Shown here piece after piece: positions 19,124 to 20,866 of a DNA stretch of 20,866 bases. This stretch comes from Silene noctiflora (lineage: Eukaryota; Streptophyta; Magnoliopsida; Caryophyllales; Caryophyllaceae), in the NCBI GenBank assembly GCA_009801015.1, contig VHZZ01000170.1, forward strand, positions 64,343 to 85,208, in the 5' to 3' direction. The first letter of the stretch is position 1. Each line of letters opens with the position of its first letter. The position numbers and the translations under genes are program-made. Under the pieces are notes generated by a model that did no database searches, was not told where the DNA came from, and saw nothing but the letters and a program-made list of their open reading frames with translations.

Positions 19124-20586
19124 TTGTTGAATTGTGATCATTGCATTTCTTTACATTCCTTATTATTATCGAAATTACTTTTTCAAATACGAACTTTATT
19201 TTTTTACATACACTTTTTCATTAAATTTCCATCAAATACACTTTTATGTAAAACCTAAGTAAATTAGCTCTTAATCAATCTTTTCCTAAAACCTAATCTA
19301 ATTGTTCCAAGGATTTTAACAATGGTATCGATCTTCTAAGATACTACGAAATACGAAGAATTTTTTTGGATTCGTCAATCAAGCAAATCACACACCATAG
19401 GCATTAAACGTTATAATTTTCTAAAGGTAAACAACAATGACAGTGGAAACACAACTTCTCAATACACACCAATAAATGCATTTTAGGCGAGTACTTTGAG
19501 AGGAAGGGAGGCAGGAGCCGGGCGAGTTCGTGTTGGTTGGAGTAGGGGGAGACCGGGAAAGAGGATGCAAGATCAGCGAGGGTATGTCGGAGGGAGGGTA
19601 AGGCCGCTGGAGGGAGAGAGGAGGAGATGAAAAAAAAGTGACATGGGCAAAATCGTAAAAAAACGTATATTCATATTTTTTCTTAAATAAGAATACTAAA
19701 CACAATTAAGTAGCATTTACTAAATAAGAAAACTAATAGTTACGGTACAATTTATTTTATTAAAAATATTTTTATCAAATTATATTATTTCACCAAACTC
19801 TAAACTATAATATTTTAATTAAAAAAACATAATTAAAAAACATGTTAACTCATTATTCAATTACTTAATTCTCTTAATTTCATTTTCAACTTTTTTTTAT
19901 TAAAATGACAATGATAAGAAATGTGAACTATTACACGTACATATATTACACAAAGTCTAAATTAAGAAATTAACTTGACAATAACTTATCCATAATAATA
20001 ACAATTCGTCTTTATCTCTAACCCTGTCCAAACTAGGTCTCCTTGCACCCGCACCCGCACCCGCACCCGCACCCGTACCCGTGCGGACTAACCTGTTAGC
20101 TAAGTTGAGAATTAAGGGGATAATGATAGGAAGTGATATTTAATTGGTGATTATTTATATGATTTTGGTGATCCCAAGGCACTGTGGTACTGAGTACTGA
20201 GTAGTACAGTAATTTGATTGTACTCGTATTTTATTTAATTAGGGTACTTGGAATCTTTACGATCCAGAATTTAAGACTGTATTTGATTTTAGTGTTATAA
20301 GTATTGTACTACTCCTTTGTGGGACTCGATGAAATTTAAACTTTTCTTTCGAGTATTATTCTTGTCCGTCCCTTATCACGCCATTTGTTTCATTAAAATA
20401 AAATGTTCATAGTTTGTACTCATTTTTTTATGTGATGAAGCTATGGCTCAGTTTTCACTTTCTAAGAGCTGTTTGGGATGAGAATAATTATTAAGGGAGT
20501 AATGAGAGTTAAAATAAGAAGAAATGAGAGGAGATTGGTGTTTAGTGGTGGTTGTGAAAGGTGAAAAGAGGAGCTGAGGGAGGAGC
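19124..20586. other. Gene-free AT-rich intergenic stretch
   Basis: No credible coding region. It holds a GC- and purine-rich block (about 19490-19632) and a hexamer microsatellite (20046-20086). Near the end, a segment starting GAGCTGTTTGGGATGAGAAT (20466) looks like a MITE terminus by its wording, but no partner is seen within the window. Confidence 0.5.
20046..20086. repeat. GCACCC hexamer microsatellite
   Basis: Five tandem GCACCC units followed by two diverged GTACCC/GTGCGG units, set in AT-rich DNA. Confidence 0.9.
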
Positions 20587-20866
20587 CACTACAAGAAAAA
20601 AGTAATCGGGCGACTAAAATGGGCGACTGAAAACAGTCGCCAATATCAATTTGGCGACTGAAATTAGTCGCCCGAGCTCAGTCGCGGACAGTAGTCGCCG
20701 ATTACAACTCGGGCGACTGATTTCAATCGCCAATTTTGGCGACTGCTAGATCAGTCGCCAACTGGGAAATTTGGCGACTGAAGTTCAGTCGCCAATTTGG
20801 CGACTGAGGGGACAGGTAGTCGTCAATTTGGCGACTGAATTCAGTCGCCATTTTGTTTTGCTGTCG
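20587..20866. mobile_element. CACTA (En/Spm) transposon terminus, partial
   Basis: It begins CACTACAAGAAAAAAGTAAT at 20587, the standard CACTA terminal inverted repeat. The preceding AGC (20584-20586) is the candidate 3-bp target duplication. From 20606 on there are eight GGCGACT and six exact AGTCGCC words in alternating orientation. Several are joined into hairpins such as GGCGACTGAATTCAGTCGCC. In En/Spm elements such subterminal repeats bind the transposon's TnpA-type protein. The coding part and other end lie beyond the right edge. Confidence 0.92.

Noticed and set aside
20600..20866. Regularly spaced short repeats resembling a CRISPR array
   Set aside because: The repeats are 7-10 bp, alternate in orientation, have irregular spacers and follow a CACTA terminus in a plant genome; they are transposon subterminal repeats.

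Overview
The window is nuclear DNA from a flowering plant. Genes are split by introns with GT-AG borders, intergenic DNA is AT-rich, and both clear genes belong to plant families (a BSD-domain protein and a BIM1-type bHLH factor). Transposons of most plant superfamilies fill the space between and inside the genes. I think a eudicot likely, possibly Caryophyllales, but the species cannot be fixed from the sequence alone.

Layout. 1-1091 is the 5' part of a Mutator-like element on the minus strand: its terminal region, a 9-nt first exon and a second exon coding a PB1-like N-terminal domain that runs off the left edge. 1092-2140 has no gene but holds a 53-bp tandem duplication and an A29 run. 2141-3153 is a non-autonomous Helitron ending about 330 bp before the next start codon. 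3482-8765 (+) is a six-exon BSD-domain gene (292 aa). Intron 1 carries a SINE-like remnant. Intron 3 carries a 1,422-bp PIF/Harbinger element with a TTA target duplication, and inside that element's broken ORF sits a 262-bp hAT MITE with a perfect 8-bp duplication. 9931-10625 is a 5'-truncated, frame-broken LINE-1 remnant with an A22 tail. 11349-17588 (-) is an eleven-exon BIM1-like bHLH gene (548 aa), convergent with the BSD gene. Its leader contains an intron filled with palindromic repeats and at least five tiny upstream ORFs. 18984-19120 is a 137-bp Tourist-like MITE. 19124-20586 is geneless AT-rich DNA with one GC-rich block and a CACCCG-type microsatellite. From 20587 a CACTA (En/Spm) terminus with dense subterminal repeats runs off the right edge.

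The two host genes have no evident functional link. By family knowledge the bHLH factor acts with BES1/BZR1-type factors at E-boxes in brassinosteroid responses; the BSD protein's role is poorly known. The most unusual things seen are the palindrome-rich 5'UTR intron of the BIM1 gene, a GC-AG intron splitting its bHLH domain, and the nested transposon stack inside the BSD gene. I found no evidence for an entirely new system.
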